A stretch of DNA of 64,000 bases, taken from Streptomyces flavofungini (lineage in GTDB: Bacteria; Actinomycetota; Actinomycetes; Streptomycetales; Streptomycetaceae). Of this stretch, positions 44,579 through 54,712 are shown in pieces. Under the pieces are notes generated by a model. It was given only the letters and a program-made list of their open reading frames with translations, ran no database searches and was not told the DNA's origin. The translations under genes were made by a program, and so were the position numbers. The DNA is taken from positions 1 to 64,000 of the forward strand of contig NZ_CP128846.1 in assembly GCF_030388665.1 (NCBI RefSeq), written 5' to 3'. Each line of letters opens with the position of its first letter. Position 1 is the first letter of the stretch.

Positions 44579-44715
44579 GGTCGCGGCGGCTTGTTCTGCC
44601 TCGGCCCGGGACTGGGCGAGGCGGTAGGAGTCGGTGCCGGTCTCGATGATCGTGCCGTTGAAGGTCAGCCGGTCGACGATGGCCGTGCAGAGCCGGGGAT
44701 CCGTGAGCTTCTTCT
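44579..44715 (-). pseudogene. IS21 istB C-terminal remnant
   Basis: The segment encodes KKLTDPRLCTAIVDRLTFNG then TIIETGTDSYRLAQSRAEAE. The first part plus IIETGTDSYRLA is the conserved C-terminus of IstB, the ATP-binding transposition helper of IS21 elements. Only about 45 residues remain; the rest was replaced by the adjoining IS5 transposase gene. Confidence 0.72.
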
Positions 44716-45420
44716 GCGTTGCCGCTCCAGCGTGAGGATGGCCTTGGCGATTGACGTCATGCGATGGGGGCTGCATCGGGACCTGCGGAAGTTCCGCCAG
44801 GACTTCAGCCTCGCGACGCCGCGTTCGACGGGTGCTCGCGCTGCGGCCAGTGCCTGATTCAGAGTCCTCTCGGTAGGGGTGAGATCCTGCAGGGGCTTGC
44901 GCTTGATGCCGGTGGTGAGCCATGTGCCGCCGCCCTGGTAGGCAAGATCGGCCAGGATGGGAACGCCTTGGCGCTCGCAGATCCGGATGATCAGGTGGGT
45001 GCGGGCGGCGGTCAGGTCGTGGGTGCGGCCCGGCAGGGCGGGCGAGAGCCACAGCAGCCGGCCGTTGGGGTCGGTGACGACCTGCACGTTCACGCCGTGG
45101 CGCCGGTGTCTGTGGGAGTAGCCGGCCCGGCTGTCGCCGACCCGGTCGCACTCGGCGAGGGTGCCGTCGAGCAGGACGAAGTCGGGGTCGTGCTCGCGCA
45201 GCGTCTTCAGCAGATCAGGGGCACGAGCGGTGAGCAGGTCTACGACCGTGCGGGTGTTGGCGTGAGCGGTGGACTCGCTGATCCCGAACCCGGCGGTGAT
45301 CTTCGCGAGGGTGGTGTGTCCGCGCAGGTACACCAGTGCCACCATCGCGCGCTGGAACGGGCGGAGCGTGCAGCGCCGGTCACCCTCGCGGGTGCTGAGC
45401 AGCATGGTGACCCGCTCCAC
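44690..45420 (-). CDS. IS5-family transposase
   Basis: About 240 residues (VERVTMLLSTREGDRRCTLR, AKITAGFGISESTAHANTRT as HTH). The catalytic Asp is in FVLLDGTLAECDRVGD, the second Asp-containing block is VPILADLAYQGGGTW, where the usual DRGYQG has become DLAYQG, and the Glu is in APVERGVARLKSWRNF. The C-terminus (SIAKAILTLERQ) runs into the istB remnant, where the frame of a normal member would end. The native start may be upstream near 45450. No terminal repeats were located, so the element may be truncated. Confidence 0.78.
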
Positions 45421-45449
45421 GAGTCCATGCGGCAGGATGGATGACCAAC

Positions 45450-45509
45450 GAGGCCCCCGAGCAGCATGGTTGAGGCGTCAGACATCTCGATCAACAGCCC
45501 GGGGGCCTC
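45450..45509. repeat. 10-bp inverted repeat upstream of the IS5 transposase
   Basis: GAGGCCCCCG (45450-45459) and its exact complement (45500-45509) are separated by 40 bp. It may mark the transposase promoter side or an IS end; no matching copy was found at the other side. Confidence 0.45.
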
Positions 45510-45542
45510 GCTCGTTGCGCTTCACGGCCCGTCACCCGATCA

Positions 45543-45923
45543 GTGGCCAACTCGAAGAAGCTCAGTGATGACGCTGTCTCAGCCGCCTGCCATAGCGCGC
45601 CTCCTCATCCAGGGACAGATACGAAGCGGTACGGCGCAGCGCCGCCCTGCACAGCGCCAGGTGCCCTGGCCCTGGCCCTGGCGCACAACACCCCCAACCC
45701 GCGCAAGACCGACGGCCCCTCCGCACTGCGCACACTCGGACAGGTCCGGCAGAACGTGGCCCTCCTCCGCAGCGGCCTCGCAGAACTCGACGGCGAGTCC
45801 GCGGACGGCCTCACCGATCACTTCCCGGTGTTCGACAAGCCGCTGGTGCGGGCGCACGCCCGGGTCCTACGGCCGCTCGCCGACCACGGAGAGCCGTCCT
45901 ACCTCCCGGAGCCCGCACAATGA
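45543..45923 (+). CDS. possible unknown protein
   Basis: 126 residues. The second half (RTLGQVRQNVALLRSGLAEL, DHFPVFDKPLVRAHARVLRP) looks protein-like, with a helix and a Pro-rich turn. The first half (CHSAPPHPGTDTKRYGAAPP) looks like non-coding reading. This may be the 3' remnant of a longer gene cut by the neighbouring IS5 element. No family recognised. Confidence 0.3.
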   Translation: MANSKKLSDDAVSAACHSAPPHPGTDTKRYGAAPPCTAPGALALALAHNTPNPRKTDGPSALRTLGQVRQNVALLRSGLAELDGESADGLTDHFPVFDKPLVRAHARVLRPLADHGEPSYLPEPAQ

Positions 45924-46182
45924 CCCCAACGCCTGCCCCGCACCGACGGGTTCACCCGCCGCTCACCCCGCTCTCCGAGGGTGCCGTCCGCGGAGTCGCG
46001 GACGGCGTCGATCCGAGCGTCATCGATGCCGGCGCCGTGTGCACCCCGGACCCCGCCTCCTCCCCCGTCGCGTCCAAAGGAGCCCGCGGTCTCGATCCGT
46101 TTTGCGGGCTGGTGTCGGCGTGCCTTGCTGCGGGCCTTCGGGTTGGGTGAGTAGAGGGTGGTTCGTCAGCCAAGGAGTGAGA
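45924..46182. other. short segment without supported gene
   Basis: 259 bp of G/C-rich sequence with no recognisable product, between the possible gene remnant and the FAD oxidoreductase remnant. Confidence 0.35.
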
Positions 46183-46717
46183 TGACCGTTCAGCAGCACC
46201 CGGCTTTGGACATCGTCGTCGGGGCCGGACTCGCCGGGCCCGCCTGCGCACCGGATCTGTGCCGTTCCAAACGGCGGGTAGCGCTGTTGGAGACGTCCGA
46301 CGATGTGGGCCGCCGGATGCGAGCGCTGTCTCCTCGCGACCTGGCGGCGCTCACGGCGCTCACCGCGAGAGACACCTGCCCTCAGCGAGGTCGCCCCCAC
46401 CTACGCACCACGAAGCATCTCGCTGATCTCCAGCTCCGTCCTCGGCGACGACAGACCAGACGCGCCGGGCATGGTGCTCCGGCGACCGGGCGAGCTGTAC
46501 GGCACCGACACCAGCGGCTGGCGGCAGCTCGCCTCCCACACCGTCGCGCAAGCCCTGCCCGCGACGGGGCCGCCGCTGCCGCTGAGCCGTTCGAGCCGCT
46601 TCGCTGCGGGCCGGTACGTGTGCGGGGACCATCGCGCGACCGGGTCGGTGCAGGGTGCGCTGGCGCCGGGCAGCCGGGCCGCCCGCGAGGTGCTCGAAGA
46701 CGCCGCACGCCCCTGAC
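46183..46717 (+). pseudogene. FAD-dependent oxidoreductase with large internal deletion
   Basis: ATG 46183 follows AAGGAGTGAG. The N-terminus (LDIVVGAGLAGPACAPDLCR then LLETSDDVGRRMRA) is a Rossmann FAD-binding start of the phytoene-desaturase/amine-oxidase type. A frame change near 46340 leads straight to a C-terminal part (ALSEVAPTYAPRSISLISSS, then RFAAGRYVCGDHRATGSVQG). About two thirds of a normal 420-450-residue enzyme is missing. It lies just upstream of the carotenoid genes and may be a relic of a related oxidoreductase. Confidence 0.6.
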
Positions 46718-46806
46718 GGCCTGCGGTCACGGCCCGGTGCATCCGTTGGCGGGTGAACGGCTGAAGTGAGAATGCGGCAGGGCGAGTGGGTGATCCGGGG
46801 TGAGGC

Positions 46807-47544
46807 ATGGAACGGCATGGCACACGTGTGCTGGTGGCCGGTGCGACCGGCGTTCTCGGTGGTGCGATCACCGCTGAGCTGGTCGGCCGGGGAGCGCGCC
46901 CTGCGCCGGCCGGACGCGACCCGCATCGTCTGGCCGCCGCCGCGAGGGCCCATGGCACGGCGCCGACCACGGTGTTCAACGCGTACGATCCGGCGTCCTG
47001 TGCGCGGGCCGTGCACACGGCGGCGGCCGAACCGGGTGGTCTCGACGCCGTCGTGACCGTGTTCGGATCGGTGGCCTTCGGCAGCGTCGAGGCGGTCGGT
47101 GACGAGGTGGCCGAGCGTCTGATGGCGGTCGACTTCCCCGCGCCCGCGGCGTTCTTCCGGGCCGCGCTGGGCGTCATGGGTCCCGGCGCCGCGCTGGGCG
47201 TCATGGGTCCCGGCTCGCTGATCGCGGCCGTCACCGGTGTCGTCGCGCAGCGCCCGCAACCGGGGATGGCCGACTACAGCGCTTCCAAGGCGGCCTTGAG
47301 CGCTTGGCTCGCCGCGGTGCGCCGAGAGACACGAACCGCGGGTGTCCGGGTGCTCGGACTCCGGCCCGGCCACCTGGACACCGGCTTCACCGACCGGCCC
47401 GTCACCGGCAGTGCCCCGCCGCTGCCCGCGGGCACCGACGTGAACACGGTCGTCGCAGCCATGGTGGACGCCATGGCCCGGAACGCGGAACTCCTGCGCA
47501 CCACCGCGGACGGATCCCCCACCATCGAGCGGCGAGCCCGGTGA
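46807..47544 (+). CDS. short-chain dehydrogenase/reductase
   Basis: 245 residues. The NAD(P)-binding motif is VLVAGATGVLGGAITAELVG, the catalytic Tyr/Lys pair is in GMADYSASKAALSAWLAAVR, and the Ser is probably in MGPGSLIAAVTG. A 27-bp near-exact in-frame tandem duplication at about 47164-47214 repeats ALGVMGPG just before the active-site strand, which could disturb folding. The stop overlaps the GTG of crtY, so it heads the crtY-crtT-crtU operon. Its role in carotenoid formation is unknown. Confidence 0.78.
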   Translation: MERHGTRVLVAGATGVLGGAITAELVGRGARPAPAGRDPHRLAAAARAHGTAPTTVFNAYDPASCARAVHTAAAEPGGLDAVVTVFGSVAFGSVEAVGDEVAERLMAVDFPAPAAFFRAALGVMGPGAALGVMGPGSLIAAVTGVVAQRPQPGMADYSASKAALSAWLAAVRRETRTAGVRVLGLRPGHLDTGFTDRPVTGSAPPLPAGTDVNTVVAAMVDAMARNAELLRTTADGSPTIERRAR

Positions 47545-48785
47545 CGCGCCCGACGCCCCGGCGCCCCTCCGACGTCAGGTCCGACGTGGTCGTCGTGGGC
47601 GCAGGCGCGGCCGGACTCAGCCTGGCGCACCGGCTGGCCGCCGTCGGCTCGGCCACGGTGACCGTCGTCGAGGCCCCCGACGGGCCGCTGCGACCGCCGG
47701 AGCGGACCTGGTGCTTCTGGGAGACGGGCACCGGCGACTTCGAGGAGGCGGTGAGCGCCTCCTGGTCCCGCCTGCGCGTGCACTCCGCCGACGGCAGCCC
47801 GGTGACCGTCACCCCCGACCCGTTCCGCTACCGCATGCTGCGGTCCGGGGCGTTCGAGCGGCTGGTGCACGCCCGCCTCGCCCAGTCCCCCGGCGCACAA
47901 GTGGTGCGGGCGACCGCGGGCGCGGTGCGTGACGCGGGCGACGGCGCCGAGGTCGACTGCGCCCTTCCCGGCGGCGGGACCCTGACGCTGCGGGCCGGCC
48001 TGGTCTTCGACTCCCGCCCCGTGCCCGAGCTCCCCCCTGCCCGGACACGCCTGCTGCAGCACTTCCGCGGCTGGTTCGTGCAGACCGCCACGGAGCGCTT
48101 CGACCCGGCAGTCGCGGACCTGATGGACTTCCGGGTCCCGCAGCCCCGGCACGGGCTCGCCTTCGGGTACGTGCTGCCGCTGGCCCCGGACCGGGCGCTC
48201 GTGGAGTACACCCAGTTCTCCCGCGCCCCCCTCAGCACGGACGCCTACGACGCGGCACTGGCCCACTACAGCCGTGAAGTCCTCGGGCTCGGCGCCTGGA
48301 CCGTGGAAGCGGCGGAGCAGGGTGTCATCCCGATGACGGACGGGCGCTTCCCGCGCCGGGTGAGTCCTTGCGTCTACCGGATCGGGGCAGCGGGCGGCGC
48401 CACCCGGCCGGCGACGGGATACACGTTCGCGGCCGTGCAGCGGCAGAGCCGGGCCATCGCCGAGAGTGTGCGCCGCGGGCGCGTGGCCGTGCCTCCCGCT
48501 CACGGTCGGCGGGCCCTTGCGCTCGACGCGGTGCTGCTGCGGGCGCTGGACACCGGGCGGATCGACGGCCCCGCGTTCTTCGCCGAACTCTTCCGGCGCA
48601 CCCCGGCCGAGCGTCTGCTGCGCTTCCTCGACGGTGCCACGAGCCCCTGGGAGGAGTGGAGCATCGGACTGTGCAGCCCCGTGTGGCCCATGCTGCGCAC
48701 CGCGGCCGAACTCCCCTTCCTGCGCGGGCGACAGCGAACCGCCCCCGCTCCCCCTCCCCCTCCCCCCGGCGAAGAGAGCCCCTGA
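47541..48785 (+). CDS. crtY: lycopene beta-cyclase
   Basis: 414 residues with the FAD/NAD-binding start VVVVGAGAAGLSLAHRLAAV, the family block RPPERTWCFWETGTGDFEEA, FDSRPVPELPPARTRLLQHF, and the C-terminal signature GAAGGATRPATGYTFAAVQR. It closes both ends of lycopene to beta-carotene. The GTG start overlaps the SDR stop by 3 bp, and its own stop overlaps the start of the methyltransferase gene. With crtE, crtI, crtB and crtU in the same region the pathway to isorenieratene is complete. Confidence 0.93.
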   Translation: MTRPTPRRPSDVRSDVVVVGAGAAGLSLAHRLAAVGSATVTVVEAPDGPLRPPERTWCFWETGTGDFEEAVSASWSRLRVHSADGSPVTVTPDPFRYRMLRSGAFERLVHARLAQSPGAQVVRATAGAVRDAGDGAEVDCALPGGGTLTLRAGLVFDSRPVPELPPARTRLLQHFRGWFVQTATERFDPAVADLMDFRVPQPRHGLAFGYVLPLAPDRALVEYTQFSRAPLSTDAYDAALAHYSREVLGLGAWTVEAAEQGVIPMTDGRFPRRVSPCVYRIGAAGGATRPATGYTFAAVQRQSRAIAESVRRGRVAVPPAHGRRALALDAVLLRALDTGRIDGPAFFAELFRRTPAERLLRFLDGATSPWEEWSIGLCSPVWPMLRTAAELPFLRGRQRTAPAPPPPPPGEESP

Positions 48786-49519
48786 TGGCCTTGTTGCACG
48801 ACCACGACCTCACCCACGCCTTCGACGACGCCGCGCGCACCTACGACCTCCTCACCGCCTTGAACCCCGGCTACCGGACTGACTTGCTCCGCTCGGCGCG
48901 CCGGCTCGGACTGCCCGGTGAGGGCGCGGGACTGCACGTGCTCGATCTCGGCTGTGGCACCGGTGCCTCCACGCGCGCGCTGCTGCGGGCCGCGCCCCAG
49001 GCCCGGATCACCGCCGTCGACGCCTCCGCCGGGATGCTGCGGCGCGCGCGGGCCAAGGCTTGGCCCGCGCGGGTGCACTTCGTGCATCAGGCCGCCGAGT
49101 CGCTGCCGGGGATGCAGGAAGGGCCTTTCGACGCGGTCTTCGCCGCCTACCTGTTCCGCAACGTCACGCACCCCGACAGCGTCCTCGCGGCCGTGCGCAG
49201 CCGACTGCGACCGGGCGGCCGGCTCGTCGTCCACGAGTACAGCCTCAGCGGTTCGATCGTCCACCGCGCGCTGTGGACCGCCGTGTGCCAGGGCGTGATC
49301 ATCCCCGTGGGGACGCTCAGCGGTGACCGTGCCCTCTACCGCCACCTGTGGCGCAGTGTGCTCGCGTTCGACACCGCGCCGGCCTTCGCGGACCGGTTGT
49401 CCCGTGCCGGGTTCACCGGAGTGCGCACCGCTCCCGTCGCAGGCTGGCAGACGGGGATCGTGCACACGTTCCTGGCCCGCAACGGCGCATCCGCCGCGGC
49501 GAAGGAGCAGGCCGTATGA
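48785..49519 (+). CDS. crtT: CrtT-like SAM-dependent methyltransferase
   Basis: 244 residues. The SAM-binding motif is LHVLDLGCGTGASTRALLRA, with PQARITAVDASAGMLRRARA as motif II and the UbiE-like block GPFDAVFAAYLFRNVTHPDS. It sits between crtY and crtU with 1-4 bp overlaps, the place of crtT in Streptomyces carotenoid clusters. The product of the pathway, isorenieratene, does not obviously need it, and its substrate is not known to me. Confidence 0.85.
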   Translation: MALLHDHDLTHAFDDAARTYDLLTALNPGYRTDLLRSARRLGLPGEGAGLHVLDLGCGTGASTRALLRAAPQARITAVDASAGMLRRARAKAWPARVHFVHQAAESLPGMQEGPFDAVFAAYLFRNVTHPDSVLAAVRSRLRPGGRLVVHEYSLSGSIVHRALWTAVCQGVIIPVGTLSGDRALYRHLWRSVLAFDTAPAFADRLSRAGFTGVRTAPVAGWQTGIVHTFLARNGASAAAKEQAV

Positions 49520-51069
49520 GCGCTCCACCGCGCGCGGCCCGGCGGGGGCGGGACCGCAGGGCCGAAGTCCTGATGCCCCGGCCGGGCCGGGACCGCTTCG
49601 CGTCGGCGGACGCACCGCGCGTCGCCGTGATCGGGGGCGGCATCGCCGGTCTCGCCGCCGCCGTCCTGTTGGCCGAACGCGGCGCTCACGTGACGGTGTA
49701 CGAGCGGGAGGGGGCGCTCGGCGGCCGCCTGGCCGGATGGCGCACGCGCCTGACCGACGGCTCCGCGGTGACCATGAGCCGTGGCTTCCACGCCTTCTTC
49801 CGTCAGTACTACAACCTGCGGGGGCTGCTGCGGCGCACGGACCCGGGTCTCACCCGGCTCACGCCGGTCCCCGACTATCCCCTGCGCCACAGCGGCGGGC
49901 TCACCGACAGCTTTGCCCGTGTCCCGCGCACACCGCCGCTGAGCGCCCTGGGGTTCGTCGCTCTGAGCCCCACGTTCGGCTGGCGGGACCTCGCCGCCAT
50001 GAACCCCCGGGCGGCCCTGCCGCTCCTCGACGTGCGGGTGCCGCAGGTCTACGAGCGCTTCGACTCCGTCAGCGCGACCGCGTTCCTCGAACAGGTCCGC
50101 TTCCCCGAAGCGGCCCACCACTTGGCGTTCGAGGTGTTCTCGCGGAGCTTCTTCGCCGACCCGCGTGAACTGTCGGCCGCCGAACTGCTCCTGATGTTCC
50201 ACATCTACTTCCTCGGTTCCGCCGAGGGGCTTCTCTTCGACGTCCCGGACGCTCCTTTCCCGCAGGCCCTCTGGGATCCCCTGGGCGATTATCTTCAGCG
50301 CCTCGGTGCGGATGTCCGCACCGGCACGGCCGTGCGCCAGGTGCGACCGCGTGACGACGAGCGGGCCGAGGTGCGCACCGAGGCATCGGCCGAGGTCCAC
50401 GACGCGGTCGTCCTCGCCCTCGACGCGGGCGGGCTGCGCCAGGTGGTCGCCGCGTCGCCCGAACTGGGCACTCCGTCCTGGCGGGAGGACATCGCGGCTC
50501 TGCGCTCGGCGCCGCCGTTCCTCGTGACCAGGCTCTGGCTCGACCGGCCGGTTCGCGCCCACCGGGCCGCGTTCCTCGGCACCAGCGGATACGGGGGCCT
50601 CGACAACATCAGCGTCCTCGACCGCTACGAGAGCGAGGCCGCCCTGTGGGCCGCGCGGACCGGCGGCTGTGTGGTCGAGCTGCATGCCTACGCCGTCGAT
50701 CCGGCCGCCGACCGCAGCACCGTGGAGGCCGGACTGGTCGAGCGACTGCGGGAGGTGTATCCGGAGACACGGGAGGCCGGGATCGTGGACGCCCGTCATG
50801 TGTGGCGTTGCGACTGCCCGCTCTTCCCGCTCGGGTCGTACCACCGCCGTCCCACCGTGCGCGGCCCGCACGCCTGGCTGACGCTGGCCGGGGACTCGGT
50901 GCGCTGCGACCTTCCGGTGGCGCTGATGGAGCGGGCCGCCACCACCGGTTTCCTGGCCGCCAACGAGCTGCTCGCCCGCTGGGGCGTGCGCGGGCAGGTG
51001 CTGTGGACGGTGCCGCGCGCCGGGCGCTCGGCCGCGTTGCGGGCGCTGGGAGCACTCGCCGAGCGCTGA
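49516..51069 (+). CDS. crtU: beta-carotene desaturase/methyltransferase (isorenieratene synthase)
   Basis: 517 residues from ATG 49516. An N-terminal basic extension is followed by the FAD motif VAVIGGGIAGLAAAVLLAER and VYEREGALGGRLAGWRT, then MSRGFHAFFRQYYNLRGLLR, a block of carotenoid ring-modifying oxidoreductases, and a C-terminal LTLAGDSVRCDLPVALMERA. It converts the beta-rings of beta-carotene into aromatic phi-rings by desaturation and methyl migration, giving isorenieratene. It is the last gene of the operon and ends before a strong hairpin terminator. Confidence 0.9.
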   Translation: MSAPPRAARRGRDRRAEVLMPRPGRDRFASADAPRVAVIGGGIAGLAAAVLLAERGAHVTVYEREGALGGRLAGWRTRLTDGSAVTMSRGFHAFFRQYYNLRGLLRRTDPGLTRLTPVPDYPLRHSGGLTDSFARVPRTPPLSALGFVALSPTFGWRDLAAMNPRAALPLLDVRVPQVYERFDSVSATAFLEQVRFPEAAHHLAFEVFSRSFFADPRELSAAELLLMFHIYFLGSAEGLLFDVPDAPFPQALWDPLGDYLQRLGADVRTGTAVRQVRPRDDERAEVRTEASAEVHDAVVLALDAGGLRQVVAASPELGTPSWREDIAALRSAPPFLVTRLWLDRPVRAHRAAFLGTSGYGGLDNISVLDRYESEAALWAARTGGCVVELHAYAVDPAADRSTVEAGLVERLREVYPETREAGIVDARHVWRCDCPLFPLGSYHRRPTVRGPHAWLTLAGDSVRCDLPVALMERAATTGFLAANELLARWGVRGQVLWTVPRAGRSAALRALGALAER

Positions 51070-51086
51070 TCCCCTCGCCACGCTGT

Positions 51087-51123
51087 CGGGCGCCTCCTCG
51101 CAGCCTGCGCGAGGAGGCGCCCG
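51087..51123. terminator. bidirectional terminator between converging crt operons
   Basis: A perfect 15-bp stem, beginning CGGGCGCCTCCTCGC at 51087-51101, pairs with 51109-51123 around a 7-base loop. It lies 18 bp after crtU and 17 bp before the end of the leftward operon, so it can stop transcription from both sides. Confidence 0.88.
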
Positions 51124-51139
51124 GCCCGACGAGACGGGT

Positions 51140-52147
51140 TCACCCAGGGAAGCGCCCGGTGCTGCGCAGGGTCCAGCGCCGCTCGGCGTAGGCGATGTCG
51201 TCGCGCCACAGGCGACCCGCCGTGCGGCGCATCAGGGGCCGCAGGGCGGGGGCGGCGACCCGTGCCAGAGCGAACCCCCTGCGGTCAGAGGCGGCGACGA
51301 CCGCCTCGACCACCGCGGTCCTCGGCCGCCCGGCTCCCTCGGCGGTGAGCGGGGTGGCGTGGGTCTCCACGACCGAGGAGGCGCCCTCTCCCTCGGTGAT
51401 GCGCATCAGGACGGTACGCGGACCGGGCGCGGTGAACTCCGCCCTCACCGGCACCACGAGACGTCCCGTGACCCGGAAGGAGACGTCGACGACGAAGGCG
51501 TCGTCACCGTCGCCGGTCGGCGTGCGCGCGACGGTCAGGTCCACGAAGGAGTACGGGTGGAACCACGAGCCGTGCCACGGGTCGAGGCGGTTGGCGACGA
51601 CGTCCTGTGGCTCGCACGCTCCCACCGCGGTGAACACGGCGTCCAGAGCGGAGCTCGGTGCCGGACGGGCCGGTACGGACGGGCACTCCGTCGGCTCCTC
51701 GCCGCCGACCTCGTCGAGCCGTACCCACAACAGCACCCCGTCGTCGTGGACGGGGAAGGGCTCCCAGCCCGCGAACGGGGCGCCGTTCAGGGCCAGTCCG
51801 TGCCAGTGGCAGACCAGCGTGCCGCAGACCACCCGGCTGTCGCGCAGTGGCGCGCCCAGGTGAGGGCAGGCGCCCGGGCCCGCGTGCGGTTCACCGTCGT
51901 CCGAGCGCCACAGCACGATCTCGACGCCGCCCACCGTCCGGCCGCGGGGCCCCGCGCCCGCTCGGACGTCCCGCGAGGCGCCGACCACGAACCAGTTCCC
52001 GCAGGGGCGTGCCGAGGCCCGCTTGAGCGCTTCGGCGATGAGGGCGGGGCGCGCGGCCTGCCAGGTGGGCTTCTGTGCGGCCCACCCCGGCCCGTGGCGG
52101 CGGCGCAACGGAGGTGTCCAGCGGGACCTGCTCCGACCGTCCGTCAC
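51140..52147 (-). CDS. Rieske [2Fe-2S] protein (DUF5914-like) in the crtV position
   Basis: 335 residues from GTG 52147. The Rieske ligands are CPHLGAPL (CxH) and CHWHGLAL (CxxH), at about residues 97-120. The rest ([20 protein letters not shown], then a beta-rich C-terminal half) forms a START-like catalytic domain as in ring-hydroxylating or desaturating Rieske oxygenases. In S. coelicolor and S. griseus the gene at this place downstream of crtB is called crtV. Its start overlaps the crtB stop by 4 bp. It may oxidise or desaturate a carotenoid, but no reaction is established. Confidence 0.78.
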   Translation of the reverse strand: MTDGRSRSRWTPPLRRRHGPGWAAQKPTWQAARPALIAEALKRASARPCGNWFVVGASRDVRAGAGPRGRTVGGVEIVLWRSDDGEPHAGPGACPHLGAPLRDSRVVCGTLVCHWHGLALNGAPFAGWEPFPVHDDGVLLWVRLDEVGGEEPTECPSVPARPAPSSALDAVFTAVGACEPQDVVANRLDPWHGSWFHPYSFVDLTVARTPTGDGDDAFVVDVSFRVTGRLVVPVRAEFTAPGPRTVLMRITEGEGASSVVETHATPLTAEGAGRPRTAVVEAVVAASDRRGFALARVAAPALRPLMRRTAGRLWRDDIAYAERRWTLRSTGRFPG

Positions 52148-53160
52148 TGCTCTGTCCTTTCCGCTGACGTGCCGTGCCGCTGAAGTGCCCTGCTGCCCGG
52201 TGCGGTCGTCAGGGGGGTGTCCGGGAGGCGGGCGCGGCAGCGCGCCGCGACGACGCGCAGGGCTCCTGCGGCGGCTGTCGCCGTCCTGCGCCTGCGGGAC
52301 ACCACCGCTCGGCGGTGCAGCACGGCGTAGTCCTGGTCGGCGATCGCGTCGAGGACGCCGCCGTACAGGGTGAAGGCGGTCCGGATGCAGGGGCGCACTC
52401 GCGGGTCGAGCATCGCGATTCCCGGCTCGGCGTCCTTGTACACGTTCCTGGTGAGCGCTTCGGCCGCGATCAGCGCGGCACGGATGCGCCGGTCGTGGCG
52501 TCCGGTGCGTCGGCTCCACTGGAGCAGGGACCGGTCGACGCCATGGGCGGCGAGCAGGTCCGCCGGCAGGTAGACGCGGCCCCGGTCCAGGTCCTCGCCC
52601 ACGTCCCGCAGGAAGTTGGTCAGCTGGAACGCCACTCCGAGGGCCTCCGCGTGCGGCGCCGCTTCCTCGCGCGGCACGGTCGTGCCCAGGACCGGCAGCA
52701 TCTGCAGGCCGATCACCGCGGCCGAACCGTGCATGTACGCGCGCAGGTCGGCGTAGGCGGGGTAGTCCGTGACGGTCAGATCGCTGCGCATGGAGGCGAG
52801 GAAGTCGGCGAACAGCGTGTGGTCGATGGCGTACCGGGCGGCCGTGTCGGCGACGGCGCGGACCACGGGCTGGTCGCCGCCTCCCGTGCGCAGACCGTGC
52901 GCGAGGTCGTCCTCCAGGTGGTCGAGCAGCCGCTCGCGCTCGGCGGGGGTGAGGCGGCGGTCGCTGTCGTCGACGATGTCGTCGGCCCAGCGGGCGAAGC
53001 CGTACAGCGCGTGCACCGCCGAGCGGCGCTCCACCGGCAGCAGCCGGGTGGCGAGGAAGTAGGTCCGGCCGTGGCGTGCGTTCAGGTTCCGGCAGTGGGT
53101 GTACGCGGCGCGCAACGCGGGATCGGCGATCCCGGCGGCGTCCAGTTCACGACGGGTCAT
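52144..53160 (-). CDS. crtB: phytoene synthase
   Basis: 338 residues. The two Asp-rich motifs of squalene/phytoene synthases are in [14 protein letters not shown] and [20 protein letters not shown], with [20 protein letters not shown] at the N-terminus. It condenses two geranylgeranyl diphosphates to phytoene. The ATG overlaps the end of crtI by 14 bp, consistent with one transcript crtE-crtI-crtB-crtV. Confidence 0.94.
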   Translation of the reverse strand: MTRRELDAAGIADPALRAAYTHCRNLNARHGRTYFLATRLLPVERRSAVHALYGFARWADDIVDDSDRRLTPAERERLLDHLEDDLAHGLRTGGGDQPVVRAVADTAARYAIDHTLFADFLASMRSDLTVTDYPAYADLRAYMHGSAAVIGLQMLPVLGTTVPREEAAPHAEALGVAFQLTNFLRDVGEDLDRGRVYLPADLLAAHGVDRSLLQWSRRTGRHDRRIRAALIAAEALTRNVYKDAEPGIAMLDPRVRPCIRTAFTLYGGVLDAIADQDYAVLHRRAVVSRRRRTATAAAGALRVVAARCRARLPDTPLTTAPGSRALQRHGTSAERTEQ

Positions 53161-54712
53161 CGGTGCCTCTCGCGGGAGTGTGGGACGCGGCGGTGCCCGT
53201 CGCCGACGGCCTGCCCGGCCGTCTCCGGGGAACGGCGCCGGTGACGCGCGCCGCGGCGAGCTTGCCGCTGATGAGCACGGTCGGCACGCCGACCCCGGGA
53301 GTGGTCCCGCAGCCGGCGAGCACGACGTTGTCGAGGCCGCTGACCAGATTGCGGGGCCGGAAGGGGCCGGTCTGGGCGAACGTGTGGGAGACCGAGAAGG
53401 GGCTGCCCGCCGCGTGCCCCTGCGCCGCCCAGTCGAGCGGGGTGACGAGGAGTTCCTTCTGGACGGCGGCCCCGAACCCGTCCAGGCCCCGGCGCTCCAG
53501 GACGGCGGACAGGCTGTCGCGATAGCGGGGCCCGAGGTCGCGCCAGGCCGCCGCCGAGGGCCCGGTGTCGGTGTTCGGGCACGGGGCGAGCACGTAGTGC
53601 AGGTGCCGTCCCGGCGGCGCGAGGGCGGGGTCGTGTGTCGTGGGCCGGGTGATGAGCAGGGACGGGTCGCTCATCAGGCTTCCGGTGCGGGTCAGCTCGT
53701 CGAAGGTCTGCTCCCAGGCCGCGCCGAAGGAGAGCGTGTGGTGGGCGAGAGCGGGCCAGGTGCGGTCGGTCCCGGCGTGGAGGATCACCGCGGACGGCGA
53801 GTGGCGCAGCCCCACCGGGCGTCGCGGGGTCCGGCCCAGGAGGCGGTACGCGGAGGGGAGTTCGCAGGACAGGACCACCGCGTCGCAGCCGATCCGCTGC
53901 CCGTCGGCGAGGTGTACGGCACGCACCCGGCCCGCGGATCGCTCCAGCGCGCTCACCTCGGTGGACCACCGGAAGTCGGCGCCCGCCCCGGCGGCGGCGT
54001 CGGCCATCGCACGGGGCAGCGCGTGCATGCCGCCCTTGGGGAACCAGACTCCGGCCACGGTGTCCATGTAGGCGATCACGGCGTACGCCGCGAGTGCCCG
54101 CGCGGGCGCGACTCCGGCGTAGAGGGCCTGGAAGGTGAAGACGCGGCGCAGCCGGGGGTCGGAGAGGAACCGCCCTACACGCCGGTCGAGGCGCCCGAAA
54201 CCACCGAGGGCCGCGAGCCGCGCCAGATCCGGATGCAGCAGTTGGAACGGCGAGTCGAAGTTGGTGTCGATGAAGCGCCGCATCTGCGCGCGGTAGAGCC
54301 GCTCCAACCACTGCCTCAGCCTGCGGTAGCCGGCGGCCTGGCCGGGGCCGGCGAAGCGTCTGACCTCTTCTTCCATCGCCTCGCCGTCGGTGTGCACGTC
54401 CAGGGAACTGCCGTCGGCGAAGCTCGCGCGATAGGCCGGGTGCAGCGCCACGAGGTCCACCCGGGAGTGCAGGCTCTCGCCGACGGCGGCGAATGCCTCG
54501 TCGGCCAGGTGCGGCATGGTCAGGACCGTCGGGCCGGTGTCCACGCGGTAGCCGTCGAGGTCCACTCGTCCGGCCCGGCCGCCGGGCACGACGTCCCGTT
54601 CGACGACCGTCACCCGGCGCCCTGCGCCGAGCAGGTGGAGCGCGCAGGCGAGCCCGGAGAGCCCGGCACCGACCACGACGACGTGGTCGGTGGGGCCCGG
54701 TAGGGCCTTCAC
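53147..54712 (-). CDS. crtI: phytoene desaturase
   Basis: 521 residues. It has the FAD motif [56 protein letters not shown], and the C-terminal signature [20 protein letters not shown]. It introduces four double bases' worth of desaturation into phytoene to give lycopene. It is flanked by crtE and crtB with overlapping ends. Confidence 0.94.
   Translation of the reverse strand: MKALPGPTDHVVVVGAGLSGLACALHLLGAGRRVTVVERDVVPGGRAGRVDLDGYRVDTGPTVLTMPHLADEAFAAVGESLHSRVDLVALHPAYRASFADGSSLDVHTDGEAMEEEVRRFAGPGQAAGYRRLRQWLERLYRAQMRRFIDTNFDSPFQLLHPDLARLAALGGFGRLDRRVGRFLSDPRLRRVFTFQALYAGVAPARALAAYAVIAYMDTVAGVWFPKGGMHALPRAMADAAAGAGADFRWSTEVSALERSAGRVRAVHLADGQRIGCDAVVLSCELPSAYRLLGRTPRRPVGLRHSPSAVILHAGTDRTWPALAHHTLSFGAAWEQTFDELTRTGSLMSDPSLLITRPTTHDPALAPPGRHLHYVLAPCPNTDTGPSAAAWRDLGPRYRDSLSAVLERRGLDGFGAAVQKELLVTPLDWAAQGHAAGSPFSVSHTFAQTGPFRPRNLVSGLDNVVLAGCGTTPGVGVPTVLISGKLAAARVTGAVPRRRPGRPSATGTAASHTPARGTDDPS

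Noticed and set aside
53099..54703. A 534-codon plus-strand frame over crtI.
   Set aside because: crtI on the other strand has all family motifs. This frame is its shadow, as are the similar long frames over crtU, crtE, phr and the ATP-grasp genes.
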